Shown: in pieces, positions 20,566-30,441 of the stretch | How positions within the stretch are numbered: the stretch's first letter is position 1 | How the letters are laid out: each line of letters starts with the position of its first letter | NCBI GenBank assembly: GCA_030849805.1 | Contig: JASANZ010002274.1 | Coordinates: forward strand, 1 to 64,000 | Reading direction: 5' to 3' | Source: Sergeia podlipaevii | Lineage: Eukaryota; Euglenozoa; Kinetoplastea; Trypanosomatida; Trypanosomatidae | DNA length: 64,000 bases | Notes under the pieces: model-generated | Told to the model about the DNA's origin: nothing | The model's input: the letters and a program-made list of their open reading frames with translations, nothing else | Databases searched by the model: none | Made by a program: the position numbers and the translations under genes

Positions 20566-20973
20566 TGGATGCTGCACAGGAGGTCCCTTCTATTATTATT
20601 GCTTTTCTTTTTCTTTTTCGAAGAGAAAGGTGCCTCTTTTGGCCATATGCTTGCATTGTTGCATGCCATACAGCCAGAGGAATTGTGTTTCTGTATAGTA
20701 GTTGTGGTTAGTATTGTTCACAAATCTTACGCTAAAGGAGGAAATGAAAGAGCGATGTAATGTTGCCCTCGCTTTTTTTTTTTTGTGGTTTCTATGTACT
20801 CACATTCTTTTTTTCTTGTGCCTGCACTTCACGTTCGCGTGCCTTTTCCATCAGCATTAAAATAAATGTCTCCCTTTCTCTTTCTTTCTTTCTTTCTTTC
20901 TTTTCAACTTATTTTTGTCACCTCTCTATTTACAAAGTAATTGTATACACACCCTTTCTTGTTTCTATCTATC
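20566..20973 (+). other. Spacer: UTRs and splice-acceptor region
   Basis: No gene seen. A CTTT-rich pyrimidine tract at about 20869-20908 and a CCTCTCTATT stretch precede TACAAAG, giving a candidate acceptor at 20936-20937 and a 5' UTR of about 36 bases for the nucleolar protein. Confidence 0.55.
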
Positions 20974-22167
20974 ATGTCTCTTCGTCTCTCCAAGAACGAG
21001 CTTGAGGCTCAGATCTACCGCTACTTCAAGGAGAACAAATATACTGAGGCCGCTGACGCTCTTGAGGAGGCTAACCCCGCTGTTGTGGCCGCTTCCAAGA
21101 AGCTCCAGACCCCCGCTCTCATTGCTGTCAAGAACTCCGTTGCCGACGACTCCTCCTCCGATGACGAGCCCGTGAAGAAGCCCGCGGCCAAGAAGGCTTC
21201 CCCCAAGTCCTCTCCTCGGATGGCCCCCAAGAAGGCCCCCATCGCTGACTCCTCTGATGACGACGAACCCGTGAGGAAGCCTGTCACAAAGAAGGCCCCC
21301 ATTGCTGATTCTTCCGATGATGATGAACCTGTGAAGAAGCCCGCTGCCCGCAAGGCCTCCCCCAAGCCTTCCCCCAAGGCGGCCCCAAAGAAGGCCCCAA
21401 TCGCTGACTCTTCTGATGACGACGAGCCCGTGAAGAAGCCCGCCGCCAAGAAGGCTTCCCCCAAGTCCTCTCCTCGCATGGCCCCCAAGAAAGCCCCAAT
21501 CGCTTACTCTTCTGATGACGACGAGCCCGTGAAAAAGCCCGCGGCCAAGAAGGCTTCCCCCAAGTCCTCTCCTCGCATGGCACCCAAGAAAGCCCCAATC
21601 GCCGACTCCTCCGATGACGACGAGCCCGTGAAGAAGCCCGCCGCCAAGAAGGCCCCCATGTCTGAGTCTGATAGCGACGACGATATGCCCGCGAAGAAGG
21701 CTAACCACACGAAGGCCACAAACGATGACGACTGCGATGATGAGCCCGTTCGCCAGGTGAACCGCGTTGAGAGCGGCAACAGCTTCCAACCTCGTGGTGG
21801 CTTCGGTGACCGTGGTGGTCGCGGTGGCTTCGGCGATCGTGGTGGTCGTGGTGGCTTCGGTGACCGTGGTGGTCGCGGCGGCTTCGGTGATCGTGGTGGT
21901 CGCGGCGGCTTCGGTGATCGTGGCGGTCGTGGTGGCTTCGGTGATCGTGGTGGTCGCGGCGGCTTCGGTGATCGTGGTGGTCGTGGTGGCTTCGGTGATC
22001 GTGGTGGTCGCGGTGGCTTCGGTGACCGCGGTGGTCGCGGTGGCTTCGGCGGTCGTGGCGGACGCGGTGGTGACCGTGGCGGTGCCCCTCGCTTTGGCAA
22101 CCCCACCCCTTCCTTTGATATGTCCCGCAAGAACGTGGTCAAGCTGGACAACAGCGATAGCGACTAA
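20974..22167 (+). CDS. Nopp140-like nucleolar protein with C-terminal RGG array (NoLP-type)
   Basis: Product of 397 residues. The N-terminus (about residues 1-35, ELEAQIYRYFKENKY) looks like the LisH-type motif that starts Nopp140. The middle consists of about eight acidic Ser/Asp blocks (SSDDDEPV), ideal casein kinase 2 sites, alternating with Lys/Pro/Ala modules (KKPAAKKASPKSSPRMAPKK). The C-terminal part is an array of ten 9-residue GGFGDRGGR units, the last one varied, ending in a short acidic tail. Trypanosomes are known to have a Nopp140-like protein in which an RGG region replaces the SRP40 domain, and this gene has that plan. The likely role is nucleolar, in Pol I or rRNA/snoRNP maturation. 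Codon use is strongly biased to C/G third positions, suggesting high expression. One module has Tyr instead of Asp before SSDDDE. Confidence 0.85.
   Translation: MSLRLSKNELEAQIYRYFKENKYTEAADALEEANPAVVAASKKLQTPALIAVKNSVADDSSSDDEPVKKPAAKKASPKSSPRMAPKKAPIADSSDDDEPVRKPVTKKAPIADSSDDDEPVKKPAARKASPKPSPKAAPKKAPIADSSDDDEPVKKPAAKKASPKSSPRMAPKKAPIAYSSDDDEPVKKPAAKKASPKSSPRMAPKKAPIADSSDDDEPVKKPAAKKAPMSESDSDDDMPAKKANHTKATNDDDCDDEPVRQVNRVESGNSFQPRGGFGDRGGRGGFGDRGGRGGFGDRGGRGGFGDRGGRGGFGDRGGRGGFGDRGGRGGFGDRGGRGGFGDRGGRGGFGDRGGRGGFGGRGGRGGDRGGAPRFGNPTPSFDMSRKNVVKLDNSDSD
21796..22065 (+). repeat. 27-bp coding minisatellite, ten units (RGG array)
   Basis: Ten head-to-tail 27-base units encode GGFGDRGGR. Units differ only at synonymous third positions, except the last, where Asp is replaced by Gly. 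The lack of protein change alongside third-position variation suggests purifying selection on the unit rather than very recent expansion alone. The complementary strand is also open through this stretch, which is a by-product of the repeat composition. Confidence 0.95.
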
Positions 22168-23071
22168 GCTCAGCGTCTTTTCCGCCCACAGTACGTGTGC
22201 GTGTACACTCACTTGCACACAATTTTAGCCTTCCGTTTCCTTTTTTTTTTCACTACTTACCTGCTAAGCACATATACACACATGCTACTGATGGGAGGGG
22301 GAGGGAGGGGGAGTGAAGCAACATTACGCATTTTAACGACTGCTTTGGTAAGTGTGTGTTAGGGACTAGTTAAATGAAGGAAAGAGAAAGAAAGTTAACA
22401 TTAAAAGGCCAAATAGGACAGGCGTGAATACATATAAGAGAGGTACTCTCTTCATGTTAACAACAAAGATAATATTAAAAGAAAAACTTTAAAAAACAAA
22501 AATGAAGAGTTATAAGTCGTGTTAACATAGCGTATGGAATGCAGACATAAAAGACTTGCCTAGCGCATATGAACGCTGTTGGCCAGGAGTGATACACAAG
22601 TCCCAAAAGGCTGTTTTCGCATCTGTTTTCCTTTCTTTTTCCTTTCACGGATCTTCTGTTGTGTGTTTCGCATACTCATTTCCAAAAGGAAAAGACAAGA
22701 AAGAAAGAAGAAAGGGAATATATGGTCGCCTCCATGAAACGAGCAAGCAGGTAATTGCGTTTAGCAGTGGATACTACAGTGAAACAAAACAAATATCTAT
22801 AATCAACTGTGCTGCGGATGGCGGTCTACCTGCTTCCGTCAGGCTTTTTTTTCTTTTTGTTTGCAATCTGCGGCGATATTTTGATTTGAATGGGTGGTAT
22901 GTGGGTTAATGTTGAAAACATACATACAACGTGATAGATGCATATTATTTTTTATTTTTTATTTTTTCTCCTTTCTTTATGTTTAATTGCTGTTGCTATC
23001 TACTTTATTGCTGGTTATAAACGTACTCAATCTCTTTTAAAAGGTTCCTGTAGATAGCACGCACGTAAATA
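22168..23071 (+). other. Spacer of about 0.9 kb, no gene seen
   Basis: Contains a G-rich stretch (about 22293-22313), A-rich DNA around 22370-22500, and a T-rich tract at about 22945-22978 followed by candidate acceptors at 23042-23043 and 23052-23053 for the next gene. Short open frames look non-coding. Confidence 0.5.
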
Positions 23072-24316
23072 ATGTCAACGTACCGTCGCACGACAAACCA
23101 CAGTGTGAGCTCGCCCAACCGTCGCTATAACGCCTCTTTTACCAGTGGAAGGGCCACCAATGTCGACGACCCATTTGATATCTCAAATGTGGGCTGGTCT
23201 ACTCTTGAAAGTCGTTTCTTTCAGCTCATGGACCTTATGGGCATCCCTACCACTGGTATCAACGCGCTTCAGGCACGCTCCAGTCACGTCGACCGTGTTT
23301 CAACTGTCATCACCACCTTGCTCGACCGCGCTCAGGAAGAGTGCCGAAAGCTCCTTGTGGACGGTAGCGGTGAGGCAGCAGAGGAGGCTGGTGTCAAGTT
23401 GCTGCGCCTGCGTGAAGAATTCTTTGGAAAGAATCACCTGCAGCTGCTCCCTGCCTACTTGCATCTTGCACGCACGAAACAGTTTCTGGGCCGCTACGGT
23501 GATGCTGAGGACATGCTTTCTTTAGCTCACTTTATCCTGCTCAAGAATCAAGATTCTGCCTCCGTCACCATGAAGGCTGAGCTACATCAAACTTTTGGCC
23601 TGCTTTATGCTGCAGATGAGCAGCTCGATACGGCCGTAAAGCATCTCACATGCGCAACCTACTACCTTAGCACTCTCTACGGCCCACAACACATTCTCAC
23701 CACGTTTAGCTACTTTGATTTAGGCAACGTCTTTGCTGCCAAGGCAAGCATGGAGAGTGCGATGGCAATGTACGATAGCGTAAAGGAAGTGTGGTACACC
23801 TATTTGACTGGTGTGCTGGAGGAGGTACTTCAACAAAAGGCGGAAGCGGAGAAGATGAAGAAGTACGAAGACGACGCCACCGAGGCGGAAAACGGCTACG
23901 CATCAGCACGCGCCTTTGGGGCAGAAAATTTGGCGGATGCCTCCAAGATGCTTCATGGCATTCTCAGCATCCAGAAGGAGCGGTTCCGCGTCTCACACCC
24001 TAGTCCCACTCGTGCTGAGTTTGTGCTCGGTCTCTTCCTGCTCTGGGTGGAAGACGAGGAGGAAGCGCAGGTTCACCTTACCGCCGCGCGCCTGGGGTCA
24101 CAAAAATTTTACGGCCCACGCCATCCCGTCGTTCAAGAAATTGAAGGGTGGTGTGAAAAGTTTGATATTCGCTACGATGCGACAAGCTACTTCGACGACG
24201 ATAGAGACGTACCGTCGCCCATGTCACGTGCATCGACTGGTAGTGCTGGAGACGAAGCACGCGGCGTAGAATCCACCGAAGAGGAAGAGAAGGCTACCCG
24301 GACTTCATCTGACTAG
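23072..24316 (+). CDS. ZMYND12/TAX-1-like TPR protein, probable axonemal protein
   Basis: Product of 414 residues. After a Ser/Arg-rich head (1-35), the protein is a series of paired helices of TPR type: an AQEECRKLL helix near residue 90, LPAYLHLARTKQFLGRYGDAEDML at about 128-151, ELHQTFGLLYAADEQLDTAVKHL, then a YFDLGNVFAAKASMESAMAMYDSV repeat, and a final EAQVHLTAARLGSQKFYG repeat. A charged tail ends in Ser/Thr-rich residues. This layout and the phrase G-x-x-H-L-Q-L-L-P-A-Y resemble ZMYND12, without its MYND finger. The trypanosome orthologue TAX-1 is a flagellar axoneme protein that works with TTC29, needed for motility. Assignment to that family is from pattern memory; a general TPR protein is the fallback. 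Confidence 0.65.
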   Translation: MSTYRRTTNHSVSSPNRRYNASFTSGRATNVDDPFDISNVGWSTLESRFFQLMDLMGIPTTGINALQARSSHVDRVSTVITTLLDRAQEECRKLLVDGSGEAAEEAGVKLLRLREEFFGKNHLQLLPAYLHLARTKQFLGRYGDAEDMLSLAHFILLKNQDSASVTMKAELHQTFGLLYAADEQLDTAVKHLTCATYYLSTLYGPQHILTTFSYFDLGNVFAAKASMESAMAMYDSVKEVWYTYLTGVLEEVLQQKAEAEKMKKYEDDATEAENGYASARAFGAENLADASKMLHGILSIQKERFRVSHPSPTRAEFVLGLFLLWVEDEEEAQVHLTAARLGSQKFYGPRHPVVQEIEGWCEKFDIRYDATSYFDDDRDVPSPMSRASTGSAGDEARGVESTEEEEKATRTSSD

Positions 24317-24922
24317 TAATCCCTAGACCCTTCCTCAAGTTGTCTCTTTCTTCCTTCTCTCTCTCTCCTCCTACTTACTTTATGATTCTGCCGACATGTA
24401 AACCAGAGAATATCGGGGGAGGGGGAGCAAACTGTGCCACTTTAGATTGTGGAAAAGGAAAAGAAAAAGACAGCAGAGAAGAGACTCTTTTTTGGGAGGG
24501 ATAGATGAATAGATGAAGAAAGGAAACATGAACAAAATGTGAGCCAGCGTGTGGTGTGCTGAAGACTGTGTTGCTGCTTTTGTATGTATAGATGTGTCGG
24601 AATTTTTCTCCACCTGTGTATAAAAAAAAAATTTGAAGGTTGATTTTAATGATTCATGCGCATAAGCAAGGTGTTGACGGTATTCAAGCTTCACTGCATG
24701 ATCGAATGCAGTACAATAGGAAGCGCATTGGATGAGTCACTGATTGTAGTGGGCAGTTGACTTATGTGCATTCTTAACCGTGCTATTTTTTCTTCCTCCC
24801 TTCTCTTCTCAACCTTCTATCTTTGCCCATAGGGAATACACTTAGAAGCATATATATATATATATTACAGCTACAGCTCATTACGACCCTCAGTGGCTCC
24901 TCCTCCCTCTCTTTCAGCAAAG
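24317..24922 (+). other. Spacer: UTRs and splice-acceptor region
   Basis: No gene seen. A long C/T tract at about 24786-24827 ends in GCCCATAG, giving a clear spliced-leader acceptor candidate at 24831-24832. A TA tract follows at about 24850-24864. Confidence 0.6.
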
Positions 24923-25540
24923 ATGTCTATGGATAAGTTGATGGATATTCAGTTCCAGCTGAAGTTTACCGCAAAGCAGTTTTCAAAGAATGCGACGAAA
25001 TGTGAGAAGGAGCAGAAGAGCGAAATGAACAAGTGCAAGAGAGCGATGGAAAAAGGCAACATGGAAGGCGCGCGCATTTATGCACAGAACAGCATCAGAA
25101 AAAAGAATGAAGCTCTCAATCACCTGCGCCTCTCCGCGCGCATGGACGCCGTAGTATCTCGTCTAGACACCGCGATCAAAATGAAGATGGTGAGCAAGAG
25201 CATGGGCCAGATGGTGAAGGGCATGGACAGTGTGCTCAAGACGATGGATCCAGAAAAAATTAGCAAGTTGATGGACACCTTTGAAAAGCAATTCGAGACC
25301 ATGGATGTGACGTCTGCCTACATGGAAGGTGCCATTGGTCAGAGCACAGCGGGTTCTATGCCCGAGGATGAGGTGACGCAACTCATGGCACAGGTAGCAG
25401 ATGAGCATGGCCTGGACATCAAGCATACCTTGGATGACAAAATTGTCTCCACAGGGGTGCCGGTTGGACCACAGGTTGAATCTGCTAACACAGAAGACGA
25501 TGACTTGGAGGCCAAGTTTGCGATGCTCCGTGGTCGTTAA
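24923..25540 (+). CDS. CHMP1: ESCRT-III subunit CHMP1/Did2 (Vps46)
   Basis: Product of 205 residues, the usual CHMP1 length. The start is the first in-frame ATG (MSMDKLMDIQFQLKF). Residues 1-150 form the helical Snf7 core, with QFQLKFTAKQF, then Lys-rich helix 1-2 (KCEKEQKSEMNKCKRAMEKG), and MDSVLKTMDPEKISKLMDTF in helices 3-4, wording that is characteristic of CHMP1 rather than other ESCRT-III subunits. The extreme C-terminus DDLEAKFAMLRGR is a MIM1 helix of the D/E-L-x-x-R/K-L-x-x-L-R type, which recruits the VPS4 ATPase. The role is late-stage membrane scission and VPS4 regulation in multivesicular body sorting and cytokinesis. Confidence 0.93.
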   Translation: MSMDKLMDIQFQLKFTAKQFSKNATKCEKEQKSEMNKCKRAMEKGNMEGARIYAQNSIRKKNEALNHLRLSARMDAVVSRLDTAIKMKMVSKSMGQMVKGMDSVLKTMDPEKISKLMDTFEKQFETMDVTSAYMEGAIGQSTAGSMPEDEVTQLMAQVADEHGLDIKHTLDDKIVSTGVPVGPQVESANTEDDDLEAKFAMLRGR

Positions 25541-26363
25541 CAGGGTGCATATGTATACACATACACACGCGCAATGAAGAAAGAGAGCAATAAATTATTG
25601 CTATTGTTCTTGTGGTTTCTTCCGCTTTAGGGGCAAATTGCTTTTTGGTTCCTTTTTTATTATTATATTGTATTTTTTTTGCCATGCTTTCGTCAGCATG
25701 ATATCACTATTTCTATTATTGTGCGTGAAAGCACTCTGCGTGTGCGCGTACGCTTTCTTTTTGGTCTTTTTTTGCTTCATATTTTTGCTTTTGCTTTTGT
25801 TGTGGTATATCCCCCCCTCCCTTCCCTCAACCACTTTACCCACTTTGCCTTGTTTTAAAGAACAACATCTATCTTTATTGTATAGTACCTTGTGGCAGAG
25901 AGGAGGAGCGAGGGGGGGAGCACCTGTGTGGATGTGGTTTGCCTCACATACGGTGAGCATTTCGACTTCAGAGTGGTCATGGTGAAAAGATTCACTCTGT
26001 CCCTGTGCATTACAAGGGAAGAAAGAAAACCGAAGAGAGGAGATTTGCTTCATAGCAGTATGAGCAAGCTATCTAGTTCATGCATATTACGCTTGACTGT
26101 TAGCTTCATTCCAGTACATAGTTGGGCACGAAGAGATGGAGACAATATTTTGATGTCGCTTTCTTTATTCATTTAAAAATGATTATATTTATGTACTCCT
26201 TTTTTTCTGTGTGCACAATTGTAGGTACTGTTATACATTTTGTTTCATATTCTGGTGAGATCTTTTCTCTCTGGTCAGTGCACGCTTTTCTTTTGTTGTC
26301 GTTGTTGCTGTTTCATTTTCTTAGTAGCTTCTCTGAAGACTCTCTCACATTGAGTACTACGGG
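25541..26363 (+). other. Spacer of about 0.8 kb, no gene seen
   Basis: T-rich and A-rich DNA, with a GA-rich stretch near 25898-25920. A pyrimidine tract at about 26284-26320 ends in TTTTCTTAG, giving a candidate spliced-leader acceptor at 26323-26324 for the permease gene. Confidence 0.5.
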
Positions 26364-27938
26364 ATGCGTCAAGGAAGAGACACTTCACCCCGACAGGCAG
26401 ATGGCCGCGGACGCAGTTACTCGCCCATTGTGCGCTTCCGGAGTCCCCGCATGCGGGATGACCCGCGGCCGAAGGCACTGCTCACGACGCTCACTCTCCT
26501 CGGCGTCATCTACACTGCAAGCATCAGCGGCGGATACGGCCTTGAGGATTCTGTCAGCGCTGGTGGGCCGCTGCTCTCCATTATCTTTCTCTGCCTGATC
26601 CCCTTTCTTTGGGGTATTCCAGTCTCCCTCTGTGTAGCCGAACTAGCCTGCTCCATCCCCTCCAACGCAGGACCCATCATGTGGGTGAACTGTGCCTTTC
26701 CATCCTGGGTCACCTTCTCCACAGTTCTGTGGACTGCGTTCTTGAATGCCGTAGATAACAGTTTGTACCCCGCTGTGTTTGCCGACTACTGCGCTACCTT
26801 CTTCAAGCTCACGTTTCTTCAGAAGTCTCTGCTAAAGGTGTGTTTTCTGTCACTCTGCGCGGCAGTCAACATTGTTGGCGTCATGTTTGTCGGCGCCTTC
26901 AGTGTTGGTATAATGTTCATCACGATTCTTCCCTTCTTTCTGATGTTCGTGCTTCAGTTACCGCATGGGTTCAACTGGGAGCGCATCGCGTACGTCCCCG
27001 ATAAGATCAATTGGGCTCTCTTCCTCCCTGTCATTTCATGGAACTTTTCTGGCTTTGACTCGGCTGGTAATGTCATTGAGGAGGTGCAGAACCCCAACCC
27101 GACCTTTATTAACGCCCTGATCCTCATGATCGTCGCAGCTCTCGCGACGTACATTCCGCCCATTCTGGCTGGTGCTAGCGCGCCAAATCTAGATCAAGTT
27201 CCTTTTGAAAAATGGGGAGATGGATTTTGGGTCAAGGTGGGTGAAGCGGTTGGCGGGAAGCCCATGGCGGCTACGGTGATGATCGGCAGCGCCATCTCTA
27301 CGCTAGGCCTCATGACGACCCTTCTCGCCACCACGTCGCGCTCGCTCGCCGGCATGGGCACCCTCAACGCCTTTCCGTCCTTCTTTTCTGACTGGGTGTC
27401 TCGCTACTCGCAAAGGTACTCCACACCTGTGAACGCTATTTTAGTCAACACCGTCATCACTTGCGTGCTTTCTATCTGCCTTACTTTTCATACCCTCGTG
27501 CAGGTCGACCAGGTGCTGTATGCGCTGCGTCTTATCGCAATTTTGTCGTCATTTTTAAAGCTGCGGCTGCGTCAGCCACTACTCGAACGACCTTATCAAG
27601 CTCCTGGTGGGAACGTGATGGCGTGCATACTAGCAGGTGTGCCTATTGCCTTCAGTGTTTTTCTCATTGTCATGGCTCTTAGTGGTGGCCCGCTCATTTT
27701 TTATGCAGGCACGGCGTTGGTGCTAGGCACCTCGCTTATTTCTTACGTCACTGTGCGCTTCTTCCGCCCAGAAGGTTTCGAGGGAGAGCTTGTAGAGGAA
27801 TATGTGGACGCGGATATGCAGACTTACGGTACTATTCTTGGCGCTGAATCGGAGGAATGGCGCAAGTACCATCCCTCGCACGTCTTCATTGAGGATCCTC
27901 CCAAGATCAATCACAAGCGCTTTGATGCGATGAAGTGA
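26364..27938 (+). CDS. APC-superfamily permease, probable polyamine transporter (POT1-like)
   Basis: Product of 524 residues with a basic cytosolic head of about 38 residues and about 12 predicted membrane helices. The first helix has the unwound substrate motif ISGGYGLEDS (about residues 50-59), matching the G-S-G-G-x-x-G-x-E pattern of the amino acid/polyamine/cation symporters. Helix 6 carries SWNFSGFDSAGNVIEEV (about 229-245), and the central segment has TTSRSLAGMGTLNAFPSFF (about 325-343). These features, the short loops and the hydrophilic tail are those of the POT1 polyamine transporters of Leishmania and trypanosomes, plus the plant LAT/PUT family. The expected role is plasma-membrane uptake of putrescine and spermidine, feeding trypanothione synthesis. 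Amino acid substrates cannot be excluded from sequence. Confidence 0.85.
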   Translation: MRQGRDTSPRQADGRGRSYSPIVRFRSPRMRDDPRPKALLTTLTLLGVIYTASISGGYGLEDSVSAGGPLLSIIFLCLIPFLWGIPVSLCVAELACSIPSNAGPIMWVNCAFPSWVTFSTVLWTAFLNAVDNSLYPAVFADYCATFFKLTFLQKSLLKVCFLSLCAAVNIVGVMFVGAFSVGIMFITILPFFLMFVLQLPHGFNWERIAYVPDKINWALFLPVISWNFSGFDSAGNVIEEVQNPNPTFINALILMIVAALATYIPPILAGASAPNLDQVPFEKWGDGFWVKVGEAVGGKPMAATVMIGSAISTLGLMTTLLATTSRSLAGMGTLNAFPSFFSDWVSRYSQRYSTPVNAILVNTVITCVLSICLTFHTLVQVDQVLYALRLIAILSSFLKLRLRQPLLERPYQAPGGNVMACILAGVPIAFSVFLIVMALSGGPLIFYAGTALVLGTSLISYVTVRFFRPEGFEGELVEEYVDADMQTYGTILGAESEEWRKYHPSHVFIEDPPKINHKRFDAMK

Positions 27939-28803
27939 AGGGAGATGAACGAAGGACGGAAAGCACTCTTGGGTGCGAAGAGTTGCCTTGTTTTTGTTTT
28001 TGCGCTTCACATACATGCATATCCACAACGTTTTTTTTTTTTTGATGAGGGTAGTATTGGACGCTGCACGTGCGTATGCGTTCCATATATTTTTTTTTTT
28101 GATGTCGAATGCCCCATCGAAGCTTTCTTTACTTTTTTGAGAGGGTCTGTGGGTGCAGACATTTATAATCTTTTTAAAAAGAAGATAAGGTTTGGAGCAC
28201 GGTATGTGAGACCCTGCTGATATCTCTCTCAACTGTTGTTCTGCGTATATAACTCACGTCTTTGGTTGTATATGTTTTTCATTTTCTTCTATATCGTTTT
28301 TTTTTTCCTGTATATTGCTATGGTGCTTTCTGAAGAGTAGAGAAGTGGAGGGCGAACCATTCTTCTACACCTGGCAGGCACAAGCGAAAAATAATATTAG
28401 TTTTTTTTTCTATACTCCTATTTCTTTTTTTATGTTGTGTGTGAATAGCGTAGTCCTTTGCAGCGGCACACTTGGGACAATTTCACTTTTTTAAAAAAAG
28501 AAGAAAAGGTGGAGACGCCATGTTTCCTCTTCTTACATTGGAAGCCTTCTATATTTTGTGTCTTTTTTTTTCTTTGCATTTCATCTTCTTTTGATTCTTC
28601 GCTAAGTTGAATTTCCTTCTTCACCATACTTTTTTTAAAGAGAAACACAACAAAGCCAAAGCAATTTGCAATACAATATCTGCATACTTGTATTAGAAAT
28701 CGTGTTCAGCAGTTTTGAACGTACTATCAAGATTTCTCATTGATTTTTTGAAGCACAGAAAACTTTGTATACATCAAACTGTTAGAGGTGGCACTGCCTG
28801 CAG
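27939..28803 (+). other. Spacer of about 0.87 kb, no gene seen
   Basis: Many T runs and several (T)nGATG stretches. A candidate acceptor is the TTTTTTTAAAG at 28630-28640. No coding or structural RNA feature could be supported. Confidence 0.45.
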
Positions 28804-30441
28804 ATGCCGTCTTTGCGTTCTTTGATCTCCGGTACGTGTCAGCTCACTGTTCTTGGAGGAATAGTGGCGGCTGTGCAGTATCGCCGTACATGCACAAACA
28901 TTTCCTGCGACTCACAGGGCGTGTCGCGGTCCTTCTCAAGGTACAACCGCACCACTGACCGTGAAATGTATGATGTGGCGGTCATTGGTGGTGGTATTGT
29001 GGGTGTAGCCACTGCACGAGAACTGCGATGTCGCTTCCCTAGCATGTCAGTGGTGCTGCTTGAGAAAGAGGCAGACGTAGCACAGCATCAGTCAGGTCAT
29101 AACAGTGGATGCATTCATGCCGGCATGTACTATCCTCCTGGCACCTCCATGGCGCGCCTCTGCCCTCGGGGTCACGACCTCATGATTGACTACTGCCGGC
29201 GTGAGAAGCTGCCTTATGAACTGTGCGGCAAACTCATCGTTGGCACCAAGGAGACTGACACATCAACAATTGAACAGATGTTTTCATATGGCGTGGCAAA
29301 CGGCGTCAAAGGACTGCGGATATTACGTGGCACGGCGGAGATTAAGCTCAAGGAGCCAGCAGTAGAAGGAGTGATTGCACTCTGGTCACCATATTCGGGC
29401 ATTACTGACTTCGCCAATGTCACACGTCACATGTTCCAGCAGCTGTGCAGCAGCAACAAGTTTGCCTATCAGTTTCAATTTGAAGCACTCGACTTTGTTG
29501 GCGTGAAGACCTCCTCATCTTCAAACACGAATTATAGTGAGGATCTTGTGCTCATCCGCGGACGGGAGCATGGGCACCGAGGCCCTGAAAAGACTGTTCT
29601 CGCCCGGCGAGTCATTACCTGCTGTGGGCTTGACAACGATCAGGTCGCTCGCAGTTCCGGTACAGTTCTCTCACGTATTGGCGATCGCATTGTGCAGACT
29701 TACGGGTTTCGTGGACGATACTACCAACTCGTACCTGAGCGTCTTGGCTTGGTGACCCGACACGTGTATCCATGTCCAGCTCCCGAAGACGCCACTGGTG
29801 TAAGTCTTGGGGTTCACTTTACCCCTACTCTGGACGCACGCCGCGGCCGGCAGTTGATCATCGGCCCTGGATGCGCGCTTGCGTTTGCACGCAACGGGTA
29901 CTCAGCTTACTTGGTTGATCTTGAGTACTGCCTTCACTGTGCTTTTAGTAAGGGAGGGTGGGTAAGTTTATTGTCCAACTTTCTATCTGTCGCCAAGATG
30001 TACAACATTGACCTCAACAAGCGTGCCTTTTTGCGCGACGCGCAGCGGCTGATTCCCTCTCTTAGAGCTGAAGACATCGAGCATAGTTTCTGTGGGGTCA
30101 TGGCGTATGGCGTGGCGCAGGAAGGCACGGTTAATTTTGATCTTGCGATGGAGCTGGTGCGTCCACGAGTGACGCTTTCAGCGGTGCGCGACGCCGAGCG
30201 AGTACTTATCGCTAGTGGCGTTGTCCCCGCCGCCGTGGACGGTGGAGCGGATGGCAACCCGTTGATTCTTAATGTGCGCAACGCTCCAAGTCCTGCAGCA
30301 ACCGCGTGTATGTCTATCGCAGAAGATATTGTCAATACTGCTGAGGGAAGCTTTGGGTGGAAAGAGGGCGGCCTTTTCAAAAAAAATAGTTATTGTATGC
30401 TTGCCAAGCAGGCAAGTTCTTTGTTTTATTCCTCAGCATAA
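28804..30441 (+). CDS. L2HGDH: L-2-hydroxyglutarate dehydrogenase, mitochondrial, FAD-dependent
   Basis: Product of 545 residues. An N-terminal segment rich in Ser, Arg and hydrophobics (1-50) may be a mitochondrial presequence. The dinucleotide-binding fold follows: DVAVIGGGIVGVATAREL (about residues 57-74) with the acidic end of strand 2 at LLEKE. The family signature QSGHNSGCIHAGMYYPPGT (about 95-113) is the expected L2HGDH/LhgO motif. Near the C-terminus is the Gly-rich NVRNAPSPAATACMSIAEDIV block that closes the FAD site in the DAO superfamily. The enzyme oxidises L-2-hydroxyglutarate to 2-oxoglutarate and passes electrons to the quinone pool, acting as metabolite repair. At 545 residues it is longer than the usual 440-460, mostly from the N-terminal extension and an internal Ser/Asn loop near residues 239-247. 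Confidence 0.93.
   Translation: MPSLRSLISGTCQLTVLGGIVAAVQYRRTCTNISCDSQGVSRSFSRYNRTTDREMYDVAVIGGGIVGVATARELRCRFPSMSVVLLEKEADVAQHQSGHNSGCIHAGMYYPPGTSMARLCPRGHDLMIDYCRREKLPYELCGKLIVGTKETDTSTIEQMFSYGVANGVKGLRILRGTAEIKLKEPAVEGVIALWSPYSGITDFANVTRHMFQQLCSSNKFAYQFQFEALDFVGVKTSSSSNTNYSEDLVLIRGREHGHRGPEKTVLARRVITCCGLDNDQVARSSGTVLSRIGDRIVQTYGFRGRYYQLVPERLGLVTRHVYPCPAPEDATGVSLGVHFTPTLDARRGRQLIIGPGCALAFARNGYSAYLVDLEYCLHCAFSKGGWVSLLSNFLSVAKMYNIDLNKRAFLRDAQRLIPSLRAEDIEHSFCGVMAYGVAQEGTVNFDLAMELVRPRVTLSAVRDAERVLIASGVVPAAVDGGADGNPLILNVRNAPSPAATACMSIAEDIVNTAEGSFGWKEGGLFKKNSYCMLAKQASSLFYSSA

Noticed and set aside
20965..22218. Long open frame on the minus strand opposite the Nopp140-like gene
   Set aside because: It arises from the repetitive, GC-rich codons of the sense gene, reads as monotonous Ala/Thr/Ile or Gly/Leu repeats, and all other genes are on the + strand.
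22556..22909. 117-codon frame upstream of the TPR gene
   Set aside because: No good start codon, mixed low-complexity composition, and it lies 5' of the predicted splice acceptors of the next gene.
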